DNA from: Clostridiales bacterium
GTDB taxonomy: Bacteria > Bacillota > Clostridia > Saccharofermentanales > Saccharofermentanaceae
DNA length: 64,000 nucleotides
Assembly: GCA_017551865.1 (NCBI GenBank)
Contig: JAFZKB010000003.1
Location: 1 to 64,000 of the forward strand
Reading direction: 5' to 3'
In this document: piece after piece, positions 42,170 through 51,586 of the stretch
How positions within the stretch are numbered: position 1 is the first letter of the stretch
Layout of the letters: every line of letters begins with the position of its first letter
Position numbers and translations under genes: made by a program
Notes under the pieces: generated by a model
Database searches by the model: none
The model's input: only the letters and a program-made list of their open reading frames with translations
Told to the model about the DNA's origin: nothing

Positions 42170-43774
42170 ATGAAGATTTTAGTTGCAGAAAAGATCGCTG
42201 CAGATGCTATCCAGTATCTGAAGGACGAAGGTTTTGAAGTAGACGAGAGATTAGGTTGCTCCCAGGACGAGATCAAGGGTTTTATCGGTGATTACGATGC
42301 GCTCATCGTACGTTCCGTAACACAGGTCAACAAGGACCTCCTCGAGAATGCGAAGAACCTCAAGGTCGTCGGCCGTGCCGGTAACGGTATCGACAACATC
42401 GACGTTGCCGCCTGCACAGAGAAGGGCATCATCGCAGTCAACACTCCGGAAGCCAACATCATGGCCGCCGGTGAGCTTGCTGTTGCTCATGCCTTCTCCA
42501 TTTTCAGAAATCTCTGCCACGCGAACGAGGCAGCGCATAACGACGATTTCCGCCGTGCCCAGATGATCGGTAACGAGCTCGAGGGCAAGACCGCTGGTAT
42601 CATTGGTCTCGGCCGTATCGGTTCCATCGTAGCCAGAAAGCTCAAGGGTATCGGTATGACAGTCGTTGCTTACGACCCGTATATCACACAGGAGAAGTTC
42701 GATACAGTAGGCGTGAAGCGCTGCGCGAAACTCGAGGATCTCCTTGCTGTTGCTGACCTCATCACATTCCACACTCCGAAGAACAAGGAGACTGTCGGCA
42801 TGGTCGGCGCTGATGAGCTTGCCAAGTGCAAGAAGGGCGTCCGTATCGTAAACGCTGCACGTGGTGGTCTCGTAAATGAGGCGGCTCTCTACGAAGCACT
42901 GAAGTCCGGTCAGGTTGCTGCAGCTGCTATCGACGTATTCGACAAGGAGCCTTCTTACGATAAGGCACCGGGCGAGCAGCAGTACCAGAACCCGCTCCTG
43001 ACTCTGCCGAACTGCGTAGTTACACCTCACCTCGGTGCATCCACACAGGAAGCAAACCACAACGTAGGTTCCGCAGTTACATCTCTTGTTGCAAAAGCAC
43101 TTCGCGGCGAGCTCGTTGCTGCGATCAACATGCCTTCTTTCAGCGGCGATATGGCGGCTATCCGTCCGTATGCCGACCTTGCAGAGAAGCTCGGTAAGAT
43201 CTACTACCAGGCAGAAGAAGCTCCGGTCAAGAAGATCGAGGTGGAATTCAGAGGTGCTCTCGCTGAGCAGGAGACAGGCATCCTGACACTCTCTGTTCTG
43301 AAGGGCTTCCTCTCCGCACATTCCGATGGACGCGTAAGCTTTGTTAACGTTCGTCAGGGTGTTGAGTCTCACGGCATCGAAGTTGTTGAGAGCAAGAGCG
43401 CACAGTGCGAGCGTTACGGCAGCATGATCGTTGTAAACTTCGTAACAGAAGAAGGCAGAGAGCTCTCCGTTTCCGGTACGATCGTCGGTGACGACACCGA
43501 AGTTCTTGTAAGCTTCTTCGGTTATCAGGCAGACTTCGCTCTGGCTCCGATCGTGATCGCAATGCAGAACGAAGACAAGCCGGGCATCATCGGTAAGATC
43601 GCAACAAAGATCGGCGACCACAACATCAACATCAACAGCATGCACTGGGGCGTGAAGCCGAATTCAACAAAGGCTCAGTCCTTCCTCGGTGTCAGCGAAG
43701 AACTCGGCGAGGATGTACTCACAGAGCTTCGTGCGATCGATGGGGTGCTCCGCGTAACACAGCTCTTCTTCTGA
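42170..43774 (+). CDS. serA: D-3-phosphoglycerate dehydrogenase
   Basis: A 534-residue long-form SerA, the NAD-dependent first enzyme of serine synthesis. Motifs: GRAGNGIDNIDV, the Rossmann loop GLGRIGSIVARKLKG (about 146-160), ARGGLVNEAAL (catalytic Arg), the Glu in DKEP, and the catalytic His in HLGAST. Residues about 320-450 form the intervening ASB-type domain. The ACT domain (about 455-534, NEDKPGIIGKIATKIGDHNI) suggests feedback control by serine. GGGAGGAAC precedes the ATG. It is coupled in one operon with the aminotransferase. Confidence 0.96.
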   Translation: MKILVAEKIAADAIQYLKDEGFEVDERLGCSQDEIKGFIGDYDALIVRSVTQVNKDLLENAKNLKVVGRAGNGIDNIDVAACTEKGIIAVNTPEANIMAAGELAVAHAFSIFRNLCHANEAAHNDDFRRAQMIGNELEGKTAGIIGLGRIGSIVARKLKGIGMTVVAYDPYITQEKFDTVGVKRCAKLEDLLAVADLITFHTPKNKETVGMVGADELAKCKKGVRIVNAARGGLVNEAALYEALKSGQVAAAAIDVFDKEPSYDKAPGEQQYQNPLLTLPNCVVTPHLGASTQEANHNVGSAVTSLVAKALRGELVAAINMPSFSGDMAAIRPYADLAEKLGKIYYQAEEAPVKKIEVEFRGALAEQETGILTLSVLKGFLSAHSDGRVSFVNVRQGVESHGIEVVESKSAQCERYGSMIVVNFVTEEGRELSVSGTIVGDDTEVLVSFFGYQADFALAPIVIAMQNEDKPGIIGKIATKIGDHNININSMHWGVKPNSTKAQSFLGVSEELGEDVLTELRAIDGVLRVTQLFF

Positions 43775-43809
43775 GACGCTCCGAATAATCAAACAATAGA
43801 CGTTTAAGT

Positions 43810-43870
43810 AAATCCCCCGTCGCTGGTCCTCGGCTTTCAGCCTGCGGAATCGCTCCGGGGGATTTCTTAT
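43810..43870 (+). terminator. Terminator of the serine operon
   Basis: AAATCCCCCG (43810-43819) pairs with CGGGGGATTT (43856-43865) around a structured loop. A CTTAT tail follows. A near-copy of this outer stem closes nagB at 55269. Confidence 0.62.
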
Positions 43871-43944
43871 ACGTCCATTTTTTATTGATGAGCGTCTCAG
43901 AAGAAGACGCTTGTGCGTGTTTTTCGCGGAGGCGCGGGGGTGAT

Positions 43945-44427
43945 TTATACTTTTTCGTTTCGGAAATAAAGGAAGCCCATGACGGCTGTGGCGAGTGCCA
44001 CAATACACAGGATGAAGAAGTTGATGGTAGGATTCAGTTTCGTTCCCTGGATCTTGACCGTGAACTCCATAAGGATCGCCATGCCGAGGGTAAGTATAGC
44101 GGTGCCCATAATGAAAAGTGCGATCTTTGCTTTATCGAAGACCTTGTCGAGAACGACGGAAAGTACCCCTAATGCGATGATTGAGAGCAGAAGGACAACT
44201 GCCGGGAACTGCGCAAATAAAAAGCCCGGAAGTTTCACTGTCTCGCTCTCTCCGCCGACGCTCATAGTCGCCTGGGTAGCCATGATGTTAAACGGCGTCA
44301 TGGAAGCCTCCATCTTAATGCCCAGGTAGGTTACGGAATTACTGACGACAGGGAAGAACAAGCATCCCAGCATGATGATGATAAGCCCTTTAATGATCCA
44401 CGAATACATCTTTGATCTACTGTCCAT
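43945..44427 (-). CDS. Small four-helix membrane protein (paralogue of 44596)
   Basis: A 160-residue protein with about four membrane helices: roughly 9-28, 74-95, 103-125 and 137-155. ATG 44427 has AAGGAGG upstream. Between helices 1 and 2 lies SMTPFNIMATQATM. Before the last helix lies KIQGTKLNPTINFF. The same two landmarks occur in the divergent neighbour, so they are paralogues. The family and function are unknown. Confidence 0.77.
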   Translation of the reverse strand: MDSRSKMYSWIIKGLIIIMLGCLFFPVVSNSVTYLGIKMEASMTPFNIMATQATMSVGGESETVKLPGFLFAQFPAVVLLLSIIALGVLSVVLDKVFDKAKIALFIMGTAILTLGMAILMEFTVKIQGTKLNPTINFFILCIVALATAVMGFLYFRNEKV

Positions 44428-44595
44428 AACAACCTCCTTATGCCATCCCCACCTTGATTGTAGCAGGGATTTCCCCAAAAAACAAAAACTTCATAACGAA
44501 TGATTTCCTTTTTTCTTTAGTATTGTTATAATCAAACTAGAATCTGTCTTTTTTGACGGGCTTAAATTATTGTTATATTTGTGTGGGAGGTTATT

Positions 44596-45114
44596 ATGAA
44601 AGACAAAGTGAAGTTTTTTCCTTTTATCCTTGCGGGTATTGCAGGTCTGATGTTCATCAGCTTATTCCTGAAGATCGTCCAGTATTCCGAGAAGCTTTAT
44701 GGTGTATCAATGAAGATGACCATGACTCCTTGGCAGATCATGACGAAAAAAGCAACCGCTTCTGCTATGGGACAGACAGTGACAGATAAAGTTGATCTCA
44801 GTGGTGGAGCCAATGTAGCGGCGATTTTCTATCTGCTTTGCGTACTGGCAGTGATCGGACTTGTTGTATGGTTCTTCCTCAAGGGGCCTAAGGCTCTTAT
44901 TACCAAGGTCGTTATGGGTGTAAGTGTTCTTGAACTGATTTTTCTGTTCTGGATGGGACTCGGTGTCAAAGCCGAAGACACAAAGTTGAAGCCGAATTTC
45001 CTGTGGTTCATCTGGCTGATCCTCGTGATCGGACAGGGTGTGCTTGCTTACTTTATCGGCCAGGACGATGGCGCTGTAGCTGCTCCTGCTGCACCGGCTG
45101 CTCCTGAGGCATAA
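44596..45114 (+). CDS. Small four-helix membrane protein (paralogue of 43945)
   Basis: A 172-residue protein with about four membrane helices and a C-terminal Ala/Pro tail. ATG 44596 has GGGAGG upstream. TMTPWQIMTKKATAS and KAEDTKLKPNFLWFI correspond in position to the landmarks of the divergent paralogue, and helix spacing is the same. Function unknown; the divergent pair could act together. A consensus TATAAT at 44527-44532 lies in the shared upstream region. Confidence 0.77.
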   Translation: MKDKVKFFPFILAGIAGLMFISLFLKIVQYSEKLYGVSMKMTMTPWQIMTKKATASAMGQTVTDKVDLSGGANVAAIFYLLCVLAVIGLVVWFFLKGPKALITKVVMGVSVLELIFLFWMGLGVKAEDTKLKPNFLWFIWLILVIGQGVLAYFIGQDDGAVAAPAAPAAPEA

Positions 45115-45148
45115 GAGCTCCGCATCTAATTGAATTATAGAAATGTCA

Positions 45149-45184
45149 AGAGGCTGTCTCGCAAGAGGCAGCCTCTTCATTTTG
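45149..45184 (+). terminator. Terminator after the small membrane protein
   Basis: AAGAGGCTG (45149-45157) and CAGCCTCTT (45169-45177) pair around a short loop; TCATTTTG follows. Confidence 0.66.
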
Positions 45185-45356
45185 AATCTTGGATAATACC
45201 AATGAATGCTTTTTTGTTGTCTTATCCAATCCCATCTTTCTTCTGCTGGGATAACGCCAAGCAGAAGCACATTGTTATCCAAAATCCTCATGCTTCAACA
45301 GCTCCCGTCAGATGCTTCGAGATCTCCTCGTGAATCCATTTTTGCATTCTCGTGAA
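45185..45356. other. Gene-free stretch, possibly a degraded remnant
   Basis: The 312-base gap 45115-45426 holds two terminators. Between them I see no convincing gene. On the minus strand a 19-codon frame (ATG at about 45342) ends at a TGA overlapping the ATG (45291) of another short frame that then runs into the neighbouring gene's antisense strand. Both lack ribosome sites and may be remnants. Confidence 0.35.
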
Positions 45357-45392
45357 AATGAAAAGGGTGTGCTCATCGTTTTGAGCACACCC
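45357..45392 (-). terminator. Terminator of the large lipoprotein gene
   Basis: GGGTGTGCTCA (45365-45375) and TGAGCACACCC (45382-45392) form an 11-pair stem. On the minus strand TTTTCATTTTC follows. The stem begins 35 bases after the stop codon. Confidence 0.82.
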
Positions 45393-45426
45393 TCAATTAT
45401 GTTAGTCTGGTTTCCTATTGTGGATA

Positions 45427-47175
45427 TCAGTCGTAATACGTACATCCGTAGAAGAGTTCGTAGGAGCTTTCTCCGTCGAAGGTGACATCGAAGTATTCGG
45501 AATCCTGATCCTTGCGGATGACCATCTGGAACTCCTGGTTCTTGGACTCATCCTTATTGAGCGTAACGAAATACGCGAGTTCCTTTTCTATATCGATACC
45601 GATGAGCTTGACGCAGGTGTTGGCAGGGATCGTGATGGATTTGCCTGTCGGGTTTCCGTCCTCATCGAAGAGACCCAGAGTCATCTTGCGCTTGGTCGCG
45701 CCGATTCCTTCTTTTTCATAGAAGCCGGTGTATTCGAGCGGCAAACCATTGTCGCTGCTCAGGTAGCATTCTTTTTCAAAAATGCCGGTGCCGAGAAGAT
45801 CGCCGCGGATATCAACGCCAAGATTGTTCGGGTTATAGGGGTAATCACTGAACTGGGAGAAGGTTCCTGTTTTTTCGAGTTTGCCGTTATTCAAACGGAG
45901 AACTAAAGTGTGAAGTGTCGGGTCTTCTGTGGAACAGGACAGATAAACAAAGTAATTATCGTCGATAGAGATCATGTAGATCGAGATGACACTGTCATAA
46001 CCATCGAGTTCAGATTCGAGGTTGCCGAGATCCGTAGTCGTACCGTTGTATGTTGCTTTCAGCGTGCTGCCCCAGCCGGTGCCTTCGAATTCGAGACGGT
46101 CAAGTTTACCGTCGCCGTCGAAATCCCAGGAGAATCCGTTGGAGTAATCCGACATCAGAGCATAGTCCCGTGGGGTGGATGTGAAATAACTAAGATCTAC
46201 ACAGTTGCCGAGCTCCATGACGGAAACAGCGCAGGAATAGGTCTGCTCGTAGCCTTCCTCTCCGCCTGTCTTTTTCAGAAGGATGCTGTTCTGATAAATA
46301 AGAAATTCTACTTCAAAAGAACCGTTCCGGATCGTGTCGGCCATGGCCTTGATGGTGTCGACCTCTTCCTGGATCTGCGGATCGTCTTTCGGGCAGTAGG
46401 CCATCACGGCGTCAGCAAAAGCGGCCTTGTCGGTGATGATGTCTTTAAGCTCTATAAGGTCACCTGTATTCGGGTCATAGTTGTAACAGGTCGAAGTGAA
46501 ACTATAGCCGTCTTTTGCCAGCCACGTATATACGCTTCTTTCGTAAGAGAAGACCTTGCTGTCTGCACGCATGATCTCTATCGTGGTGGAAATGCTCTGA
46601 TCCTTGGCGAAATAATCGTCCGGGGCTGCATTGGCTTTGTTGTCGGAGAAAGAATCGAGAAGGGTGTTATAGGCCTCTTCGGTATCGCGGATATTACTCT
46701 CGAACTGCTGGCCGATCTCTTTTTTCAGTTCGGCGTATCCGGGATTACAGATCTCGAAGGAATTGCAGTAAGAGGAGATCATGAAGACCGGCGTATCCGG
46801 ATCAGCAGCTTCTGCATAAGCGTGAGATTCACTGTCTTCGATCAGGGTAAGAAGCTCAAGATCGTGGGTGAGTTTAACAGAAGAAGGATCCGATGCGTTT
46901 CCGGAAGAACCTGTAGCGGAAGAATCTTCCGTTTCAGAAGAGCTCGCTTCTGTCTCTGTGGGTGCTTCTGTTTCTGAGGTATCTTCCGTTTCCGAAGAAT
47001 CTTCGGTCTCGGAGGTGTCTTCTGTTTCAGATGTGTCGGGAGCCTCCGTCTCGGTCACCTCTGTTGTTGTCGTCTTTTTCTTTTTCTTCTTTTTCGTCTC
47101 TTCTGTTTCCTTGGCGCATCCCATTAAGGAAAGGATCATGGCCGAGGTCAGAAGGATAGAAATACAGCGTTTCAT
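45427..47175 (-). CDS. Large lipoprotein with acidic repeat linker
   Basis: A 582-residue exported lipoprotein. ATG 47175 has GGAGGG at five bases, and the signal peptide ends in lipobox Leu-Met-Gly-Cys (about residue 19). A Lys block and a ~70-residue linker of repeated Glu-Thr/Ser-Glu-Asp units follow. Residues about 115-325 resemble the DUF4163/DUF3298 (RsiV/PdaC-like) arrangement: a YNYDPNTGDLIELKDIITD strand pair and a region with PQIQEEVDTIK. The C-terminal part is beta-rich (FDGDGKLDRLEFEG, a VCBS/FG-GAP-like calcium loop). Function unknown. The linker resembles that of the DUF885 protein at 33326, so the two share a secretion style. Confidence 0.8.
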   Translation of the reverse strand: MKRCISILLTSAMILSLMGCAKETEETKKKKKKKTTTTEVTETEAPDTSETEDTSETEDSSETEDTSETEAPTETEASSSETEDSSATGSSGNASDPSSVKLTHDLELLTLIEDSESHAYAEAADPDTPVFMISSYCNSFEICNPGYAELKKEIGQQFESNIRDTEEAYNTLLDSFSDNKANAAPDDYFAKDQSISTTIEIMRADSKVFSYERSVYTWLAKDGYSFTSTCYNYDPNTGDLIELKDIITDKAAFADAVMAYCPKDDPQIQEEVDTIKAMADTIRNGSFEVEFLIYQNSILLKKTGGEEGYEQTYSCAVSVMELGNCVDLSYFTSTPRDYALMSDYSNGFSWDFDGDGKLDRLEFEGTGWGSTLKATYNGTTTDLGNLESELDGYDSVISIYMISIDDNYFVYLSCSTEDPTLHTLVLRLNNGKLEKTGTFSQFSDYPYNPNNLGVDIRGDLLGTGIFEKECYLSSDNGLPLEYTGFYEKEGIGATKRKMTLGLFDEDGNPTGKSITIPANTCVKLIGIDIEKELAYFVTLNKDESKNQEFQMVIRKDQDSEYFDVTFDGESSYELFYGCTYYD

Positions 47176-47257
47176 ATGTCCCTCCAATATGCTTTTTTTC
47201 TATATGCAAGGGTATCATTTTCGATCTAAAATGTAAAGAAAATCATACATTTCCTGA

Positions 47258-47286
47258 TTGACTTCAAGTGTGCGAATCGCTATAAT
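47258..47286 (+). promoter_or_regulatory. Promoter of the MarR-ABC operon
   Basis: TTGACT (47258-47263), a 17-base spacer and consensus TATAAT (47281-47286), about 65 bases before the ATG of the regulator gene. Confidence 0.78.
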
Positions 47287-47305
47287 TGTTAGCGTCCTAA
47301 CAATT
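47284..47305. promoter_or_regulatory. Palindromic MarR-type operator
   Basis: AATTGTTAG-CGTC-CTAACAATT, a perfect palindrome with nine-base arms, overlaps the end of the -10 box and the predicted transcription start. Such a site is typical for a MarR dimer repressing its own operon. Confidence 0.74.
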
Positions 47306-47359
47306 AAATTTGCTGGGGCACTTTTCGTGTGATGTGAAAAGGGGAGCCAAACAAATCCT

Positions 47360-47848
47360 ATGCATGATCCCAAAGGCCTTTCCAGCCGAAATTCCGGGAA
47401 AGATACCCATATCGGTCCTTATGTCCGGCACCTTAGCAAGTCGATCCGTATCTCGATCGATGAGGCGCTGGATAAGGAATTTTCTGCGTCCGGACAGAGC
47501 CGGCTTACGTCGGTGCAGGCGCATGTTATGGGATATCTCAACATGCAGCATGAACTCGGGAATGTCGTGTATCAGAAGGATATAGAACAGGTCTTCCACA
47601 TTCAAAGAAGCACAGCTACCGGGATCTTAAAGCTCTTAGAACAGCGGGGATCGATCCGCCGCGAGAGCGAGAAGTCTGACGCCAGATTGAAGAGGATCCT
47701 GGTCACGGAAAAAGCGCTTCAGACAAAAAAACTCGTCGACAGTACGATCGATGGTGTGGAAAAAAGATTGGTCAAAGGACTTTCTGATGAAGAGATCAGG
47801 ACATATATCGAACTGACAGAAAAAATGAGAAGGAATTTGGAAAAATGA
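47360..47848 (+). CDS. MarR family transcriptional regulator
   Basis: A 162-residue winged-helix regulator. The recognition helix region is KDIEQVFHIQRSTATGILKLLEQRG, followed by the wing ESEKSDARLKRILVTEKA. The dimerisation helices are at both ends. The preceding sequence has GAAAAGGGGAG as ribosome site. It overlaps the first ABC gene (ATGA) and has a perfect palindrome at its promoter, so it probably represses the exporter until an inducer binds. Confidence 0.89.
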   Translation: MHDPKGLSSRNSGKDTHIGPYVRHLSKSIRISIDEALDKEFSASGQSRLTSVQAHVMGYLNMQHELGNVVYQKDIEQVFHIQRSTATGILKLLEQRGSIRRESEKSDARLKRILVTEKALQTKKLVDSTIDGVEKRLVKGLSDEEIRTYIELTEKMRRNLEK

Positions 47849-49572
47849 TCAAACGACTACTGAAATCAGTACGAGAGTACAAAAAGCCGTCGATCCTGGC
47901 CCCGGTGCTCGTTTCCTGCGAAGTCGTCATGGAGGTGTTGATGCCTCTTCTGATGAGTAAGCTGATCGACAACGGTATCGACAAGAGCGACATGAACTAT
48001 GTATGGATCGTGGGATCGCTGCTTCTGGTGTGCATGTTCATCTCGATGGCATTCGGTGCCCTCTCGGGAAGAGAAGCGGCCAAGGCCAGCGCAGGTTTTG
48101 CGAAGAACTTACGCCACGACATGTTCCATAACCTGCAGACGTTCTCCTTTTCGAACATCGACAAGTTTAAGACGAGCAGTATCATTACGAGACTGACCAC
48201 AGACGTTACGAACGTGCAGAACTCCTATCAGATGGTGATCCGTATTGCGGTAAGAGCGCCGATCATGCTGATCTTCGCAATGTGTGCGAGCTTCTATGTC
48301 AATCCGAAGGTCGCGCTGATCCTTCTCGGTATCGCACCGATCCTTCTGCTCGGACTGATCATCGTATTCCGCTACGCGCACCCGATCTTCGTCCGCATGT
48401 TCAAGAGATTCGACCTCATGAACAATGTCGTACAGGAGAATGTAAGAGGTATCCGCGTGGTCAAGTCTTTCGTAAGAGAAGACCACGAGATCGAGAAGTT
48501 CACCGAAGTCTCCAATGCGATCCGAAACGATGCGGTCAAGGCCGAGCGTGCGATCAACTGCAATGCTCCGCTCATGATGGCCAGCGTCTATACGGCGATG
48601 CTCCTGATCTCCTGGATCGGCGCAAAACTCGTGGTTAACGAGGAAATGACGACCGGGCAGCTGACCAGTATGTTCTCATATACCATGCAGATCCTGATGA
48701 GCCTCATGATGGTCTCCATGATCATCGTTATGCTCGTCATCTCCAAGACTTCCGCGGAGCGTATCTCCGAGCTTCTCGATGAGACGCCGGACATCACGAA
48801 TCCGGAAAATCCGGTCATGGAAGTCAAAGACGGATCGATCGATTTTGACCATGTTTTCTTCAGCTATTCCAAGGAGAAGGAAAAGAGCTGCCTTCTGGAT
48901 TTCGATCTTCACATCAAGTCCGGTGAGACCATCGGCATTATCGGCGGTACCGGAAGCGGTAAGTCGTCCTTCGTACAGCTGATCCCTCGTCTTTACGATG
49001 TCACCGACGGCGACATCAAGGTCGGAGGGATCGATGTCAGAAACTATGACCTCGACGTTATCCGTGACAACGTGGCTATGGTGCTTCAGAAAAATGTCCT
49101 CTTCTCCGGAACCATTAAGGAGAACCTCCGCTGGGGCAATCCGGAAGCAACGGACGAAGAGATGATCCAGGCTTGTAAGATCGCGCAGGCAGACTCGTTT
49201 ATAAGTGCTTTCCCGGAAGGGTATGACACCTATATCGAGCAGGGCGGTTCGAACGTATCCGGCGGCCAGAAGCAGAGACTCTGCATCGCCAGAGCGCTCC
49301 TGAAAAAGCCGAAGATCCTGATCCTCGATGACAGTACCAGTGCCGTCGATACCGCGACGGACGCGCAGATCCAGAAGGGATTTGCCGAGTATATCCCGGG
49401 TACCACCAAGCTCATCATCGCACAGCGTATCTCTTCCGTTGAGAATGCAGACCGTATCATCGTTATCGATAACGGGAAGATCAATGCGATCGGTACCCAC
49501 GATGAACTCCTGAAAGACAATGAGATCTATAAGGAAGTATATGAATCACAGAAGAAGGGAGGTGAGGAGTAA
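47845..49572 (+). CDS. ABC exporter half-transporter with degenerate ATPase site
   Basis: A 575-residue fused membrane/ATPase subunit of the multidrug type (BmrC/YheI-like). Six helices cover about 1-310. Walker A is GGTGSGKSS (about residue 370) and the signature is VSGGQKQR. Walker B is ILILDDSTSAVD, with Asp replacing the catalytic Glu. This marks the degenerate partner of a heterodimeric exporter. Substrate unknown; drugs or peptides are typical. Starts four bases inside marR and overlaps the next gene by one base. Confidence 0.93.
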   Translation: MIKRLLKSVREYKKPSILAPVLVSCEVVMEVLMPLLMSKLIDNGIDKSDMNYVWIVGSLLLVCMFISMAFGALSGREAAKASAGFAKNLRHDMFHNLQTFSFSNIDKFKTSSIITRLTTDVTNVQNSYQMVIRIAVRAPIMLIFAMCASFYVNPKVALILLGIAPILLLGLIIVFRYAHPIFVRMFKRFDLMNNVVQENVRGIRVVKSFVREDHEIEKFTEVSNAIRNDAVKAERAINCNAPLMMASVYTAMLLISWIGAKLVVNEEMTTGQLTSMFSYTMQILMSLMMVSMIIVMLVISKTSAERISELLDETPDITNPENPVMEVKDGSIDFDHVFFSYSKEKEKSCLLDFDLHIKSGETIGIIGGTGSGKSSFVQLIPRLYDVTDGDIKVGGIDVRNYDLDVIRDNVAMVLQKNVLFSGTIKENLRWGNPEATDEEMIQACKIAQADSFISAFPEGYDTYIEQGGSNVSGGQKQRLCIARALLKKPKILILDDSTSAVDTATDAQIQKGFAEYIPGTTKLIIAQRISSVENADRIIVIDNGKINAIGTHDELLKDNEIYKEVYESQKKGGEE

Positions 49573-51539
49573 TGCCGCCGCCGAGAGGAGCACGTCCGAT
49601 GAATCGGGAGGACTTTAAGAAAAATCCGATCTCCAAAGGCCTGGTCAAGAGACTCCTTTCCTACCTGACAGGCAAATACAAGGTACTTCTGGGCATCGTT
49701 TTCTTCTGCATCATCGTGGCATCCGTCACGTCTGTTCTGGGAAACATGTTCATCAAAAACCTGATCGACGACTATATCGAGCCGCTTCTTGCAAGTGGAG
49801 ACAAGGACTTCTCGGGCCTTGCGAACTGGATCCGTACCGTCGCGATACTCTTCGTGTTTGGCGTTATTGCGAACTTCTTCCAGGGACAGATCATGCTCGT
49901 GATCTCCAATAACGTCCTGAGAAATGTCCGTGACGACATGTTTAAGCACATGCAGACGCTGCCGATCTCCTACTTCGACACGCACTCGCATGGTGATGTC
50001 ATGAGCCACTACACCAACGACGTAGATACTCTCCGTCAGATGATCTCGCAGAGCTTCCCGTCGATGATGTCCTCGGGCATCACGATCGTTGCGACGCTTG
50101 CCGCGATGATCTACACTTCCTGGCAGCTGACGATCGTCGTACTCCTGGGCACCTTCACCATGATCTTCCTGATGGGTAAGATCGGCGGAAAGAGTGCCAC
50201 CTTCTTCATGAAACAGCAGGCTTCCCTCGGTGATGTCAATGGTTATATCGAAGAGATGGTCAACGGCCAGAAGGTCGTTAAGGTATTTACCTACGAAGAC
50301 CGTGCAAAGGTCACCTTTGACCAGAAGAACGAGGAACTCTGCAACAATGCGACTTCCGCGAATATCTTCGCCAATATCCTGATGCCGATCATGGGCAACA
50401 TCGGTAATGTGCTTTATGTACTCGTGGCCTTTATCGGCGGTTTCCTGGCGATCCAGTGCGGACTTTCCGACGTCATCACGCTCGGTGTTATCGGATCTTT
50501 CCTGCAGCTGACGAAGTCCTTCGTCATGCCGGTATCCCAGGTGTCCCAGCAGATGAATGCCATCATCATGGCAATGGCCGGTGCCGACCGTATCTTCAAG
50601 CTCCTTGATGAAAAACCGGAGTCTGACGATGGATATGTCACCCTTGTCCACTGCAAAAAGACCGGTGACGAACTGACCGAAGTGCCTGAAGAGGAAGCGC
50701 TTTCTTTCAAGCGTGCACATAACGGAAAAGAATCCGACGGGACGACCTCGTATGTCTGGGCATGGAAGCATCCGCATCAGGATGGTACGCTGACCTATGC
50801 CGAGGTAAAGGGCGACGTCCGTCTCTTCGATGTCGACTTTAGTTACGATGGTAAGAAGCAGGTACTCTTCGATGTATCGCTCTACGCCAAGCCGGGCCAG
50901 AAGATCGCCTTTGTAGGTGCGACCGGTGCAGGTAAGACAACGATCACGAACCTCATCAACCGCTTCTATGACATCGCGGACGGCAAGATCCGTTATGATG
51001 ACATCAATATCAATAAGATCAAGAAGGCGGATCTTCGTCACTCCCTGGGTATCGTGCTTCAGGATACGAACCTCTTCACGGGTTCTGTAATGGAGAATAT
51101 CCGCTACGGTAACCTCAAGGCCACGGATGAGGAGTGCATCGAAGCCGCCAAACTTGCCAATGCGCATGACTTCATCAGCAAGCTCCCGAACGGTTACGAT
51201 ACAGTCCTGACGGCAAACGGAGCCGAGCTTTCGCAGGGTCAGCGCCAGCTGATCGCTATCGCACGTGCTGCGGTTGCCGACCCGCCGGTCATGATCCTCG
51301 ATGAAGCGACTTCCTCCATCGATACCCGAACCGAAGCAATCGTACAGCGTGGTATGGATGCCCTGATGGAGAACCGTACGGTATTCGTTATCGCCCACCG
51401 CCTGTCCACGGTGCAGAACAGTAAGGCGATCATGGTACTTGAAAACGGTCACATCATCGAAAGAGGTGACCACCAGTCCCTCATTGCCGACAAGGGCAAG
51501 TACTATCAGCTCTATACGGGTGCTTTTGAACTCGAGTAA
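49572..51539 (+). CDS. ABC exporter half-transporter with canonical Walker B
   Basis: A 655-residue partner subunit (BmrD/YheH-like). Six helices cover about 25-340. A ~70-residue insert (about 350-415) lies between membrane and ATPase domains, as in YheH. Walker A is GATGAGKTT, the signature is the non-canonical LSQGQRQL, and Walker B is the canonical VMILDEATSSID. With the neighbour this gives one full and one degenerate ATP site: the degenerate site would pair the other subunit's Asp with this LSQGQ. GGGAGGTGAGG precedes the ATG, which overlaps the previous stop (TAATG). Confidence 0.93.
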   Translation: MPPPRGARPMNREDFKKNPISKGLVKRLLSYLTGKYKVLLGIVFFCIIVASVTSVLGNMFIKNLIDDYIEPLLASGDKDFSGLANWIRTVAILFVFGVIANFFQGQIMLVISNNVLRNVRDDMFKHMQTLPISYFDTHSHGDVMSHYTNDVDTLRQMISQSFPSMMSSGITIVATLAAMIYTSWQLTIVVLLGTFTMIFLMGKIGGKSATFFMKQQASLGDVNGYIEEMVNGQKVVKVFTYEDRAKVTFDQKNEELCNNATSANIFANILMPIMGNIGNVLYVLVAFIGGFLAIQCGLSDVITLGVIGSFLQLTKSFVMPVSQVSQQMNAIIMAMAGADRIFKLLDEKPESDDGYVTLVHCKKTGDELTEVPEEEALSFKRAHNGKESDGTTSYVWAWKHPHQDGTLTYAEVKGDVRLFDVDFSYDGKKQVLFDVSLYAKPGQKIAFVGATGAGKTTITNLINRFYDIADGKIRYDDININKIKKADLRHSLGIVLQDTNLFTGSVMENIRYGNLKATDEECIEAAKLANAHDFISKLPNGYDTVLTANGAELSQGQRQLIAIARAAVADPPVMILDEATSSIDTRTEAIVQRGMDALMENRTVFVIAHRLSTVQNSKAIMVLENGHIIERGDHQSLIADKGKYYQLYTGAFELE

Positions 51540-51586
51540 AGTCGGTCCAGCCTAAACTTAACGGGCAAAAACAAGTAATGAATGCT

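Noticed and set aside
42251..43645. Open frame of 464 codons opposite serA
   Set aside because: serA is unmistakable on the plus strand. The antisense frame has no ribosome site or motif.
45130..45333. 67-codon plus-strand frame in the gap after the small membrane protein
   Set aside because: It runs through a terminator hairpin, has no ribosome site, and its composition gives no domain.
49527..51473. Open frame of 648 codons on the minus strand opposite the second ABC half-transporter
   Set aside because: The same codon-bias artefact; the plus strand encodes a complete exporter subunit with all ATPase motifs.
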